A stretch of 64,000 nt of DNA from Vermamoeba vermiformis. Taxonomy: Eukaryota > Tubulinea > Echinamoebida. This document shows, piece after piece, positions 1-12,300 of this stretch. The notes beneath the pieces are model-generated. The model was not told the origin of the DNA and did not search any database. It saw only the letters and a program-made list of their open reading frames with translations. The position numbers and the translations under genes were made by a program. Every line of letters starts with the position of its first letter. Positions within the stretch are counted from its first letter, which is position 1. The stretch lies in contig JBEWZL010000209.1 of assembly GCA_045837725.1 (NCBI GenBank), positions 124,001 to 188,000 of the forward strand, written 5' to 3'.

Positions 1-2361
1 ATGTACTGTCATGTCGGAATAACGACTACGGGCCATAGTAAGGCCCGATAAATGACACATCTCCATTCAACCGTCACTAACGCTTGAATCCAGCATTAAA
101 GTCGCTGATATTACTGGCAAGAATGCTCAATACATCGTGCAGAAGAACTTGAAGGACATATTCTTGGGCATAGTGCAGTTCGCGCTGATTGGTGTGCCTG
201 CGTCGCTCGTCAACAGTGGCTTGCGTTACGCAACGGATTCGCTGTCGTTATTGTTCAGAAAACGACTGACCGATCATGTGAACAACGAGTACTTGAAGGG
301 CACTAACTTCTATAAGGCCTCCAACTTGGGCGGTGAGAGCAGAATTGACAACGCGTAAGTAGCGGATCTAACCTTAGAAGTGCTGTTCGAACCAGATGAT
401 TGATGCGTATATAGCGATCAACGAGTGACAAGAGATATTGAACGTTTCAGCGAGTCATTGAGCTCATTGTACGCGACTATCTTCAAGCCATTGTTGGATG
501 TGATCTTGTTTACGTACAAATTAGCTCTCGTGCTAGGTCCTCAAGGTCCTGCGCTTATATTTACTTATTACTTCTTCAACGCACTCGTCAAGCGATTCTT
601 GATGCCCGCCTTTGGTAAAGTAAGCAAAGTCTCGAATAATTTTTAGATCTCGGATATGCTCTCGAGAGGAATAAGAAGCTAATATAACGCTCTTATTAGT
701 TGACGGCGCGCGAGTCAGAACTCGAAGGCGACTATCGCATGGCACATCAACGGCTCATCACCAACAGCGAGGAGATCGCGTTCTACGACGGCAGCAAGCG
801 CGAGAAAGAGATCATTTCGCGCCTATTTATGGGCGTCTATCACCACGCCAACTACTTCAACCACCTCAAGTTCTTGGTCGGCATATTCGACGAGTTCTTA
901 GTCAAGTACGGTGCGAGCATCATTGGCTATGTGATCTTAGCGCTGCCCATCATTCAAGGTACGCCGTTAATAGGCCCCTATTCATATAGAGCTCTATACT
1001 CACCTCACACAGGCCGCACTGGCTCCAAGACCACCGCTGATCTCACGGGAGATTTCGTCCGAAATAGGCAATTGCTGATTTCACTCGCCAAGGCCATTGG
1101 TCAGCTCATCGTGCTCTTCAACAAAGGTACGTGTTTGACACGTGTCGCCAGTACACCTCCGCTCACTTGCCTTATTTAGTCACCATGCTCGCGGGTCTGA
1201 CAGCACGTGTCGCGGAATTACTCGAAATGGTCAAGACACTTGAAGGCGCGGGCAATGCTCCGTTTGAACTGCGCGATGATGACACGCGTCAAAAGGTGAC
1301 TCAGGCCGCACCCGAATCGCAGCCTGCTGACGTATACAAACAAGGTAAGTGGCACTTTGACACCTGTCACTCGACCAATGGCTAATGATACGTGTCAGAC
1401 GAGCACATTGACGCGTGGCTTGCCTCGTTCAGTGAACGCAAAACAGCGCAGCGAACACGTGTCATTTCGAATCCTCCAAGCGAGGCTGAGCTGCAGCAGT
1501 TAGCCGCGTCGAGCAAACAGCGCGGAGTGTTGCTGGAGGGCGAGCTGATCAAATTCATGAACGTGTCGATTGTGTCGCCTGAAGGCAAGTTGTTGGCACG
1601 TGACATGTCATTTGAAGTCAAGCGCGGTCAGAATGTCATCATCACTGGCCCCAACGGTGCTGGCAAGAGCAGTTTGTTCCGCATTCTCGTACGTAGCACA
1701 CGTGACACTTTGATGCAAACCACTGGTTGACACGTGTCACAGGGTGAACTCTGGCCCCTGCACTGCGGTGTAGTGGTCAAGCCGCGCAAAGAGGACGTTT
1801 TGTTTGTGCCGCAAAAGCCTTATTTGGTGTTGGGCACTCTGCGCGATCAGGTCATTTATCCGCACAAAGGTCAGTGTTTGACACGTGTCACTTGGCAAAG
1901 ACTAACCCATCATTGCAGAGGTTGACATGAAGGCAGCAGGAGTGACAGACTCGGACCTCGAACGACTGATGGACATTGTGGACCCTTCGCGCACCATCCT
2001 CAATCAGTGGAAGTGGGTAAGTGACGCCTGTCAAACACCGTTCTGTACCAATGATTCACTCTTGCAATCTCAGACCGAAGTCAAAGACTGGCTGAACACA
2101 TTCAGCGGTGGTCAAAAGCAACGTGTTGCAATGGCACGTGTCTTCTATCACCGTCCACTCTACGCCGTGCTCGATGAGTGCACGAGTGCAGTCTCGCTCG
2201 AAGTCGAGGGCATGATCTACGAGACCTGCAGCAAGTTGGGCATCACGCTGTTCACTGTCTCGCACAAGCCTTATCTGCGCAAATATCACGACTACGAGCT
2301 CAATCTCGATGGCCGCGGCGGATGGTCGTGGACTCAGATTGACAAGTCGCAGTTCCAGTAA
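1..2361 (+). CDS. Peroxisomal ABC half-transporter, subfamily D (5' partial)
   Basis: Imports fatty acyl-CoA-type substrates into peroxisomes as a dimer of half-transporters (family knowledge). Exons seen: 94-354, 415-619, 700-958, 1013-1126, 1180-1344, 1399-1688, 1743-1869, 1919-2016, 2074-2361; all phases agree. The 5' end lies outside the window, and an exon end before base 94 is likely but not resolved. The membrane part carries the ABCD-specific EEIAFY motif (about 770-785). The nucleotide-binding part has Walker [10 protein letters not shown], signature FSGGQKQR, Walker [10 protein letters not shown] and the switch TVSHK. The C-terminal LDGRGGW resembles ABCD3/PMP70. Several introns carry TGACACGTGTCA or close variants. 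The intron at 959-1012 is 54 bp, open and in frame. Confidence 0.95.
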
Positions 2362-2450
2362 TAAATAGACCTAATTGTAGCATCGAACGTTAAGTCAGGC
2401 AACTGATTCGCGATTTATATACAATGAGTGCACGACAGGTATGATACAAA

Positions 2451-3975
2451 TTACAGGCGTGGAATTCTGCGCACTGGCACTGCTTCGTCCCAAGGGCCAC
2501 TGATTTCACTGTGACACGTGTCAGTCAGAGTACACCGCAATGGATATAATTGATACGTACTTTTTATATTGCTGCACCCACTTGAGCCAATAGGGACAAA
2601 TAAAAGTGACAAAGAGCACACTGAGCACGTAAATGATGGCGAGGGGCTTGGAGAGCGGCACGATGAGCATGGTGACAATGAAGAACATGCTCCACGTCAA
2701 CACGAGACTCAGCTTGATCGAGTACATCTGTAGCAACACACGTTAGTGTTGTGACACTTCAAATGACACGTGTCACATGCTGTACTTGCCATCAGGTGGT
2801 AGCGCATGATGGGGAACAGAGCAAACAGCTCAATGGCCAGATACACCACTGCAAACACGTGATAGATGGAGGACAGGCGCGATGTCAACAGAACACTTGC
2901 AAAGATTGCTGCGTTCAGTGAAATTGGGCCCGTATACCTGCAAAGAATACTCGTTAAGAAAGAACTGCAATGATATGTGACACGCACGTGACATTGATGT
3001 CATTCTCCGAGCCAAGTGATGACGTGGCGCTGGGTGGTTTGAAGCGTTCGTACGAATAATCAAATGTAGCGAGGTGTATGACGAGAGTGATGACAGTGAG
3101 CGTGGTGATGGTGTCCGTGCTGATCGGTGCCGTCAGTGTCAGCAGCACGGGACTCAAGATCAACACGCCGAACACGACGAGCAACATCTTCCACAGCACT
3201 GGCACCCACACCTGCCACAACGTGCGACTGACACGTGACACCATGCGGTACGGACCTGTCAAACCTGTCACTTCACTGACACGTGTCAACGTTGATAGCA
3301 CGTGACTTACCGCCCCAAGAGCTCTGCAGCACAGCGCGCGTCGTGCGGCCAGTGGGTGCAACGAGAGCTGAGCGCGCACGAGGTCTGGTGGCAGGGGTCT
3401 CAGTGGCCACGCGCACGAGATAGCCGAACACGAGCAGCGCGAGCTCGACTGCTGAGAGCACGGGCAATGCAAGCAGTTGCGAATAGGTGTAAAAGAATCC
3501 GAGCAAAAAGAGTGCTACGACTGTGATCTGCTGCGTCACCACCGCGGAATCCATCACCACCGTCCAATAGTCGTACGGCACTACATTAACATTCTGTCGC
3601 AGACCAATCAGAAATGTATTGTCCACGTGATTGTCTTCGTACGGTTGTTTTTCCCACAAAATCTTTCGCCAAGGTGGCTTGCCATTCTCTTCTTCTGTGC
3701 GTTTCTGCAGATCCAAAAAAAAAATTAATAAAATATTTAAAAAATACTCAAATAAGCTTTTAAGGTGAAATTAGCGATTTATTAAGCAGAATCGTTAAGA
3801 TAAATTATTAATAGAATAAAGTACGTACTCTGGACGACGCTCTCTTCGCTCCACAGCTCGAACAGTTGGATTCGTCCAACACGAACATATTGCCGCAGAA
3901 CGGACAATAGCGCCATCGATGTTGCTTCAGCAGCAAAGTATTTTGCGATTTAGCGCGTTTCTGAGGATCCATCAT
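2451..3975 (-). CDS. PIGC: PIG-C/GPI2, GPI-GlcNAc transferase subunit, with N-terminal zinc ribbon
   Basis: Membrane subunit of the ER complex that adds GlcNAc to phosphatidylinositol, the first step of GPI-anchor synthesis. Exons in transcript order: 3829-3975, 3311-3704, 2988-3255, 2790-2937, 2561-2727, 2451-2508 (393 aa). Family marks are WRKILWEKQPYEDN, the YWTVV/VVTQQ stretch, STDTI, SLNAAIFASVLLTSRL and the near-C-terminal GPWDEA; several hydrophobic helices follow the usual PIG-C pattern. Exon 1 adds about 49 residues with CPFC-x12-CSSC, a zinc-ribbon pattern I do not know from PIG-C. The intron between 2789 and 2728 begins with GC (GCAAGT), a GC-AG intron, supported by frame and homology. 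Divergent from the acyl-CoA-binding gene. Confidence 0.9.
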
Positions 3976-4184
3976 TAATTGACTACGTGGACATTATTAA
4001 CCAATCCTTGAAATGTGATGCAAATCAATTGTAAGGAGATATACGGTATATTGTTGTGCAACGTGTTGCTCTTGTGTCGTGTCCCCTTACTGACAATTAT
4101 ATGGAAATTCACACATTTGGTTACGTCGACAAAAGATTCTGTCTCATCCATTTATTCTCATTACATTACCGAACTAACAACAAC

Positions 4185-4615
4185 ATGTCCCTCGAAGTAC
4201 GTATTAATGCGATGCCGATAGATGCTTGTAGCTAATTGTGCTTGTACGAGCAGGAGAGATTCCAAAAGGCCGCCGAAGAAGTGAAGAACTTCTCCAAGAG
4301 ACCCTCGAACGATGAGCTCCTCCAACTCTACGGTCTCTACAAGCAAGCTACTGTTGGTGACAACAACACTAGTACGTGGTTGCTTTTCTTGTCCCAAGAT
4401 GCACCAATTAATCATTTATTTCGCTAGGCCAACCTTGGGCTGTTCAACTCGAGGCTAGATCCAAGTGGGACGCCTGGACCAAGTTGAAGGGTATTTAATA
4501 TTATTTTTAGTAATTTTCGAAAGATTTTTACTAAATTTCTGTAGGTACCAGCACTGCTGATGCTCAAACCAAGTACATCGAATTGGCTGAGCAACTCAAG
4601 ACCAAGTACCAGTAA
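4185..4615 (+). CDS. Acyl-CoA-binding protein (ACBP)
   Basis: Small cytosolic carrier of medium and long-chain acyl-CoA. Exons 4185-4196 (only four codons, MSLE), 4254-4371, 4428-4490 and 4545-4615 give 87 residues, the usual ACBP length. The family core is plain: [23 protein letters not shown] and [12 protein letters not shown], containing the YKQAT and KW(D/E)AW acyl-CoA-binding segments. The tiny first exon is required because the ATG and the ERFQKAA segment are separated by an intron with GTACGT donor. No targeting signal. AT-rich introns and few of the dyad motifs found in neighbouring genes. Confidence 0.96.
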
Positions 4616-4885
4616 GCTGCTAGATAGCTCTGGTCTATCTATTTTTATACATTACTGCAATAAAAATTACTTTTGTTGCAATCTGTGTAATCGACTGGCT
4701 TGGTGGATCTATCGCCTGCGCTTAGGTGCAGTATCATACCTGATTACTAAGCTAGCTTAGTAAAGTTGATCTCGCACGTGAGGCTAGTGCTTGCAAACCG
4801 ACCAATCAGGTGCGGCCAGCGCGTACTGGCAATCGAACAAAACTTTTTGTAGCTCGTTTGAGCATTATCGTACTCACTCATCAAC

Positions 4886-5712
4886 ATGACGCAACGATCG
4901 GCCGCCAATCCAAAGCTTGCGAGTAAGATCCAGAACGATGCCTCATGGACCGATGCAGAACGCAAGTTCTTGATGGACTACGTACAAAAGTCAGGCGGTG
5001 CAGCGCCTTCAAAGGTCGCAGCGAACACTGAAGCTAACAAAGAGAACATTCCTAATTACAATCCTCAGGTATGTGTATAATTGTTTTGAACGCATTGTTA
5101 ATTTTGTGACAAACCCAGCCCGTTCTACGACCCCTATTGCCGAAGCAGATCCGCACGTATGAAAAGCCGCAACCGGCGCCAAAGAAACAAAAGACCACAC
5201 AATCTCAACCTCAGCCGGCGCCTGTTAAAACTAAGCCAACACAGCCTCAAGTTCCGAATACGAAAGATCCAAAGCCAGTACAAGCAACTGCTGGATCAAA
5301 ACCGCAACCTTCTTCGCTGCCACCCCTTCTTGTACCTCGCAACACGACAGCGACAACTGCTACTGCTGCCACTGTCGCTGCCTCTGATGTTGTTGTTAGC
5401 GGGCCAGTACAGGCCTCGACTCAACTCGTTGCGGCCGACTCCAAAATTAACAAAAAGCAGGAAGAGGCTGTGCGTCAACGAATACAAGAGATCAAACAGC
5501 GAGTGAAGTTGCTTGAAGAACAACGCGAAGTGAACATAGACACGCAATGGAACTTATTTTTAGAAGCCGATGCGCTGCAGAAGAAGAAATTAGAACTGCG
5601 TGCAGAATCTCATCGCATTTACAGCGAGATTGAGCGCGAGATATTCACGTTGAGAAAAGAATATGCCGAGCTGATGTGCCTGGATCGCAAGCTGATTGAA
5701 GAGCACGACTAA
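4886..5712 (+). CDS. Uncharacterised KEN-box protein with C-terminal coiled coil
   Basis: Function not recognised. Exons 4886-5068 and 5119-5712 (258 aa). Residues about 18-40 contain SWTDAERKFLMDY, faintly Myb/SANT-like. Next comes NKENIPNYN (around residue 50), a KEN box of the kind read by the anaphase-promoting complex. The middle, about residues 65-165, is a low-complexity Pro/Gln/Lys/Thr/Ala linker. The last 80 residues are charged and heptad-like (EEAVRQRIQEIKQRV onward), a predicted coiled coil. Tail-to-tail with another KEN-box coiled-coil gene 105 bp away. A chromosome or spindle role is only an inference from the degron and the layout. Confidence 0.75.
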
Positions 5713-5817
5713 GTTATCTTTCCGTTGTCATTGTATATAATATAGTAGACATTACATTAAATACGATTTATGATACATATTGATTGAACTGCTATTACAC
5801 AATTCAAACGAGTTAAA

Positions 5818-6877
5818 TTACATTCGCTTGGCAATAGAGCGAGCATTAGTGTTGTTCTTAGCCGCGCTCTGGTTGCCTCTAGCAGCAGGTGATGATTTGA
5901 CGGCAGTGGCGGGCAGAGACTTGGGCTCTTGAGTCACGTGCATGGCAATCAGGGTGTCTTGAATGAATTTGCCCCACATCTCGCGCGGAATGTTCTGTTG
6001 CTTCACGCGCTCATACAGTTCAGCGTTGTTGAGTTGCGAGCCAATGCCATCGTTCCAGTAGTTGAGTTTGATCGACAGTGCAGTGGTCAAGAACAAGCGC
6101 TCTTCTGAGGCCTCGAGTTGTCCACGCACTTGAGTGAGCTCTTCTGTCAGGCTGGCGACTTGTGTTTCGTATTGAACACTCTCGATCTTTTCGCTTTCCT
6201 TGCGCGCACTCTCGGTCAAAGCTTCCAGACGGCGGATCATGTCCTTCTCGTTCTGGATCTGCGCTTCCAACATTTTCTTTTCAGTTTGAAGATTGTTCGA
6301 GATATCCTTAGAGATCTGAAGGTACTCTTCCAAACGATCGATCTTTTGTGTCTTGGTCTCGTTGTCTTTTTGAAGACGATTCACTTCTTTTTTCAGATTG
6401 CGAACCTTCTCGTGCTCGGATTCGTATTTTTTCTGCGACTCTTCGCGTACCCGCTTCAAAGTTTGTTCCAGAGCCTGAATCTTCTCATTCAGCTTGCGTT
6501 CCATTTGCTCGTAAGTTACTTTGCTAACGGCTAGTTGCGCATGCAGACTGTTGTTTTGTCCTTCGAGCTCTTTGATCTTGTGTTGAGACTTTTCTGTTGA
6601 TTAAATATTAGAGATCTATTACATTGTTACATTGGTATCGTAGTTTTGCGTACCTGCATCAGATTTGGGTCTCATGTTTTCTTCCAGACCAGGCGATGAG
6701 GCAGGGGATTTGCCAGCTGTAAATTATGCATTAATATTACTGAGAGTTACACTACAAGCAACTTTGCTTACTAGAGTCTTTCATGGGGCTCAAGGCCAAT
6801 CGCTTCGCATCCTTCTTGGCACGACGACTGATCGAAACATTCAGATTGGCAGTGTTTTCTTTGTTAGTAGCAGACAT
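5818..6877 (-). CDS. Uncharacterised KEN-box coiled-coil protein
   Basis: Function not recognised. Exons 6772-6877, 6654-6716 and 5818-6593 (314 aa). The N-terminus reads MSATNKENTANLN, a KEN box within the first ten residues, followed by a basic SRRAKKDAKR patch and LSPMK / SSPG proline-directed sites. Residues about 60-200 form a long charged coiled coil (IQALEQTLKRV onward). Residues about 210-260 look globular, with IKLNYWNDGIG and PREMWGKFIQDTLIAMH. The tail is Ala/Asn-rich and basic. Degron and CDK-type sites suggest a cell-cycle-controlled protein; that is inference. Divergent from the small basic gene at 7024. Confidence 0.75.
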
Positions 6878-7023
6878 GCTGTTATGTGCTCGAGTTGAAA
6901 GTGTATGAAAATAGCAATGTTGGTGTCGACATTTTTTAAATAATCCTGCAACGGCTAGTGCAGAATAAAGCGGGAAAAAAGTCGAGAAAAAGTTTGAGCC
7001 GTAATTTGTATTGCACTGGCAAC

Positions 7024-7467
7024 ATGTCGAACAAGCTCATTAAAGATCAAATAGCCCTGCTTGAAGGGTTCTCAGCACCACAGAATAAACACTCATTGCA
7101 GAAGAAGAAGAAAAAGAAAACTCCAGATGCGTTAACTAAGATCCAAGTGTTAAGAAAAGAGCGAAAAGAAGAGAAGGAAAAAATTCAAAATAAAAACATT
7201 AATTACCTTACTTACAAACCAGCCGTAAAGGAACGCAAATCCAGCAAGAAGATGTTGAGATTAGTAAGTTAACAATCCCAATAATATCATATCTTCTTTA
7301 ATAATTATTTTAGTATAAATTTAAGGGACTAAATTTATTATTTTGGTTGTTTTTACAATTTTGGATCGTGATCTGATCGTGTGTCAATTTAGGCACTGAA
7401 AAAGAAAGGTGGAAATCAAAAGCCGAAGAAAACAAACACTACTGTACATAATGCCGATGACAAATAG
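7024..7467 (+). CDS. Small lysine-rich protein, probably nuclear
   Basis: Two exons, 7024-7263 and 7393-7467, encode 104 residues. Not recognised. The protein starts LIKDQIALLEGFSAP, then has a KKKKKK run near residue 35, an alternating Lys/Glu stretch, the uncharged segment INYLTYKPAVKERKSSKK, and a second basic patch LKKKGGNQKPKK before the stop. Size and composition resemble small ribosome-biogenesis or nucleolar factors, but no family motif is certain. The 129 bp intron is AT-rich. The start is the first ATG in the frame after the promoter shared with the divergent gene ending at 6877. Confidence 0.6.
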
Positions 7468-7720
7468 CGAATAAATAAGTTTAGCACACACTGACGCGAG
7501 TTCAAGCTGTTTTTTTTTCGTTCTCGCGACAAGATTTTTGGTGATTTCGAACAACAAATTCAAAATTGATTCTCCTCGCTAGAAACGAACACTGCTGCTG
7601 TCAGAACATTCATTCTGCAGTCGCTGATATAATCTCATTCATCAGCGAGCACTTTGATATCAACGCAGCGCTATTTGCAGCAGAACAACAAACAGAAATT
7701 ATTTAGACATTAATTTTAAT

Positions 7721-9298
7721 ATGGCTGATCGAGAGATTGAAGAGCTGAATCAACTAGCGCAAGGTATATTAACACTAACACCGCGTGTTGCCTCACCTAG
7801 CACACCTCACCGTGCATCTGGACCCAAGCCTATTGTCGCCGTCCCGCAGTCCTCACCACGCACTCCGCGCGCTACCATCTCTACACCGCGATCACCCAGC
7901 ACCAGTGCAGCACCATTGGCCTCTTTGTCGAGCCCTCGCATGCGTCAAACAGCGCTCTTCACATTCAGAGGTGTGATCGCTGCTCGTACCGTTGAGAGCG
8001 CAAAGTCGATGCGTCGTCACTTGGAACACATGTGCGATGTGGTGATTACTACATATAGATACTGCATGGACAAGAGCAGAGAGAGCCCTGACGTCGTTGA
8101 CAAGTTGAAAGACATCGTGCAAGTACAACCAGATGTGGCTTTCTTCGTCGAATTCTGCATTGAAGAGACTGAAGCGTGCACGCGCGAGGCCTCTAAGGTC
8201 AAATTGCAAGCACTCAATGCGCGCGTTCAAGAGCTCACTGCTAGCTTGCCTCAAGATTTCCAAGCAATCAAAAGCGACACCTCTGTCTACGAGCGGATCT
8301 TCGACAAATTGCTCAGCTTGTTGGAGAATGTCAGCGAGTTCTTGAAGGAGGGGCACAAAGTCGAGGTGGGTCGTGTGCTAGACGTGGCCTATGAAGCGGT
8401 GTCAGAGACCAAAGCACTGCGCGACTTGGCCGATGAAGCCAACTTGGTGCCGCAAGCGCAACTCACGAGCAGAAAGTGCTTGGACCTGCTCAAGTACGTC
8501 ACTGCAGATATATCCTTCGCACTGTATTGACCGCGCATTGTAGATCCGCACGCCGTCTCGTCGAGCAGCAGAACACAGCGAAAGAGCTGCCCGATCGACT
8601 CTACGCCGCGCAGTCCGTGCTGCAAGCCTCGCTGCCCGTGTTCATCAAGAAGACACGCGAACGATTTGACGAGCCTGCCAAGTACGTACTAGTTCATACA
8701 ATAGTTCTGTGTGGTGCAGAGTAGCGATTGACACGTGTCAAACAGTGCCAGCAAGGGCGCAGAGTGCAGTGAGGCCGCACGACAAGTGAGTTTTGTGCTC
8801 GAAGAAGTGATCGCTATTGTGCGCAGTGTGGAAGTGGCGTACGAGACAGATTTCAAGCTGCAACACGAGCCTGTCATTCGCGATGGCGTGCTCAACAAGC
8901 TCGAACAAGCTGTCAAGAATGTCAAGGGCCACTTGACCAAGCTGCACACCGCGGCCAATGACCTCGATTCACGCGCCGCGAAAGAAGATCTGTTGGGTGC
9001 CACACAGGGCCTGGTCGACGATCTCAAGACCGTGCAGGGTCTGGAGGGTGAAGCGAGTGAGTTCGTGCAGACCATTCGTGCAGGCATGGAGCCGAGTCAC
9101 GATCAGCTGTTTGCCTCGCAGCGCAAGCTCGGTGATCTGCTGCAAGGTGTCAACAATCGCATGCTGGCACTCAGAGGCGCGAGCATCACCACGGACAGCG
9201 CAGACATCAATCGCGAGGACATGCTCGAAGCCGCCAAGTCGATGCTCAGTGCCCTCAAGGGTGTCAGTGCCACACTCGAGTCAGCACTCGATGAGTAG
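7721..9298 (+). CDS. Helical-bundle protein, possibly talin/vinculin-like
   Basis: Exons 7721-8493, 8544-8681 and 8746-9298 encode 487 residues. The first 75 residues are a Ser/Thr/Pro linker with repeated SPRTPR-type sites, after an acidic REIEELNQLAQGI start. The rest is almost entirely amphipathic helices of about 30-40 residues rich in Ala, Glu, Lys and Leu. This is the pattern of rod-bundle proteins such as talin, vinculin or alpha-catenin; I saw no diagnostic motif, so the family is uncertain. The second intron ends with a perfect TGACACGTGTCA just before AACAG. Tail-to-tail with the ROCO kinase, 98 bp apart. Confidence 0.75.
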
Positions 9299-9396
9299 AG
9301 CTGTATTGCCTTATTTGTACAAAATACCTTTTAAAGTAAAAATTGTTTTAATTCTATTTTACAAGCACTTTACGTCCACTTAGTAAGGGGGTAATA

Positions 9397-12300
9397 TTAC
9401 CACTTAGTCGCTTGGGCGTACAGGTTCGGGAACAAATCAACAATTTCGTAGAAATTGAGTCGCTTTTGTGGATCCGAATGCCAACAGATCTGAATGAGCT
9501 CCGAATACGCAGCAGGCACGTGATTAGGGATACTTGGGCGCAGACCTTTCTGCACCGCTGCACCAAAGTCTGCTGTCGGTTTGCCACTCCAATCTGCAGC
9601 GTATTCCGCAAAAGGAAATCCTATTTGGAGGAGTTCCCAGAGAATTATTCCGTAGCTGTACACGTCAGCCTTGAGATCGTAGGGCTGATTCAACAGCACT
9701 TCAGGGGCGCACCAGTTCTCGTTCAGATCGCCACCGCGCATGGAGCCAGCGAGCATTTGTGCGGTACCAAAGTCCGTCACTTTGGCAGCCACCGCGGCGT
9801 GGTGATCGAGTGCCACCAACAGCACGTTGGGTGAGCGCAAGTCGCGGTGAATAACGTCCTCGCTGTGCAGATACGCCATGCCGCGAGCAATGTCTTGCGC
9901 TATTTTTAGTCGCAGTGGCCAGGGCAGCAGTGGTGCCACAGGCTGCTGATCGGCAGTGCGCAGTCGCTTGTCGAGAGCTCCGAGTGGATAGAAATCCATG
10001 ACCAGGGCCAGTGGACGCAGAGATATTCCGCGCAGTGCCACCAGACAGTCGTGCTGCAAATTGCACATCATGAAGGTCTCGTGCTGCAGTTCACTGAACG
10101 AGTCAGTCAAGAAATCTTCCTCTTGTTGCAGCAGCTGTTTGACAGCAAGAATTTTGTTCGGGTCTTCGTTGAACAGATCACGTGACTTAGCACGTGCGCG
10201 ATAAAGAGCTGCAAAGGCACCCTCAGCGACTTTGTCGAGCAGTTCCAAGCGATTGAACTCGATCACGAATGACGTGTCACTGCCAAAATCGAACATCACA
10301 TCGGGGGCTGCAGATGACAAGTTGACGGGTGTCACTGTGTCATCGCGGTGGCACTTGAGCTCCGTGTCACCGAGTCGCAGGGCTGACAGTACTGCTGTCA
10401 GGGCCCAGTGGGACGGTGTTTGACACGTGTCAAATGACGCGAGACAGTGCGGACATGGCACCTCAATGCCAGGGCTGTTGCTTAATTAGGAAAGAGTGTT
10501 GAGGCTATTACTGTACTTACCGAGCACGTGCCCATTGTCCTAAAGTGGAAATGCTGTCGCACAGCAGTGTCAGCAGTCCACCACGTGACACACCTGTCAC
10601 TCCGCGGCGTGTACGAATGCGCACGAGCACGCGACCACGTGCTTCATCGGCTATTAATAGCGCTCGCTGCGGAGATTTATCGAGATCGAGTTCGATGATC
10701 ATGCCTGATCTCCAGCACGTGATTGGTCGCACGCCTTTCAACTGCAGAGTGCGCGTGATCAAGCGCGACTGAAATAGTTGCAATGATTAGTCGTGGGCTA
10801 TAAATAGAAGCGAATGTCTTACGGCAAATCCAAGCGGCAAAAACTTAAACAGGAAATCGCGTCCGATCGGGTCGATCCACTCCTCGCTGACAGGTGTCAC
10901 TGGACACGTGACAGCACCCTCGCTGGCACTGTACAGCGCGAAGGGCTCGGGCCACGATTCACTGAACAGCTGTGTTGGTGGTGTTTCGGGCAACAGACAC
11001 GGAACAATAATTGGTCCGAGGGACATCGGAGATGACTCCGCACTGCTGTCACTCTCCGCGCTATTTTTAGCTTCCAGTGCGCGGTCCAGTCCCTGGCGCA
11101 GACTCAGCGCGGCTTGACGGGGAGCTCCGAGGCGCGGTCCCACTGGCCGCTTGCCACTGGCAGGGGTCTTATTGCCTGTTATGGAAGGTGCGCGCTTGAG
11201 TCGCTGTGCCACCTCAAAGTGCGAGAGCAAATCTACCAAAATAGGCCACAAGTGCTGCGGATAATCGCGCCAGACGTGCGGCAAGATCTGATCGGTGAGC
11301 ACGCCGTCCTTGATGTAGTTGTGTTTGAGTGTCACAATCGACGACATGACGTCTGACAGCCATTGCTATATATGGCAAGTGAGTCAGTAGTGGACTGCGC
11401 GCACTCCATCAAACAACACTTACCGGATTTAGAATGACAATGTCGCTGAGATTCTCTTCGCCCTTGTGCTCTATTTTTAGACTCTCAAAGGCCTTGACAA
11501 TGTGATCACGTGACTGCTCGCGATCAAATTTGGAAAAGTAGCTGATCACACCCACGTCGTTCATGAATTTCAGCACTGTGATCACGTCCTCGTCGGCCTC
11601 AATGCCCGATTCAGCCACGAATTCTTTGAATTCTTTCAGCGACATGATTTCCTTTTTTGAACGAATTTTCTTGATGTTGGACTCGAGTGCCACGTAACTC
11701 ATCGGCACGTGCTGATTGACAGCGGGATCTTGCAGGGCCAGGGTGATGAGTCGCGCTTTGAGCTCTTTGAGACCTTTGCCATTTTTGGAACTGACCGCGC
11801 AGTAGTCTTTGATCATGGGAAATCTCGACTGATATTTCTGCTTCATCTCGTTCAATATCTCGCGGTGCACTTTCTTGTCAGTCACGCGCTTGTCATCGAG
11901 GTGCGTGCCGACCAGCACGACAGGGGCAGTAGGTGCGCGCAGTTTGAGTGCTTTGAGCCAGTACTCGATGCGACTCGCGGAGATATCGACGAGATTGAAG
12001 ATGAGCAGGTACACACTGCGCGTGGTCAAGAAGAATTGGTGCGTGGGATAGTAGCTGTGGTGGCACCTGTCAGTTACGCGCGCAGAATAGTTGCAAAGAC
12101 TTACACTTCCTGACCGCCAAAGTCCCAGCACGAGAAGGTGAGATCGGAGGTGGTGGCACCTGTCACTGGATCACTCGCCGTGGTGTGCTCACTGGTGACA
12201 CCTGTCAACGTCCAGTCTTCAATGTCAATGCCGTCAGTGGCCACCGTGTCACCCGAGGCCTGTGTCGCCGCTGCACCCACTGGCGTCGTCTTCTTGCGTC

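Noticed and set aside
1-37. Upstream ABCD exon ending at a GTAAGG donor
   Set aside because: Phase is possible but the translation does not resemble the expected ABCD segment; left unresolved.
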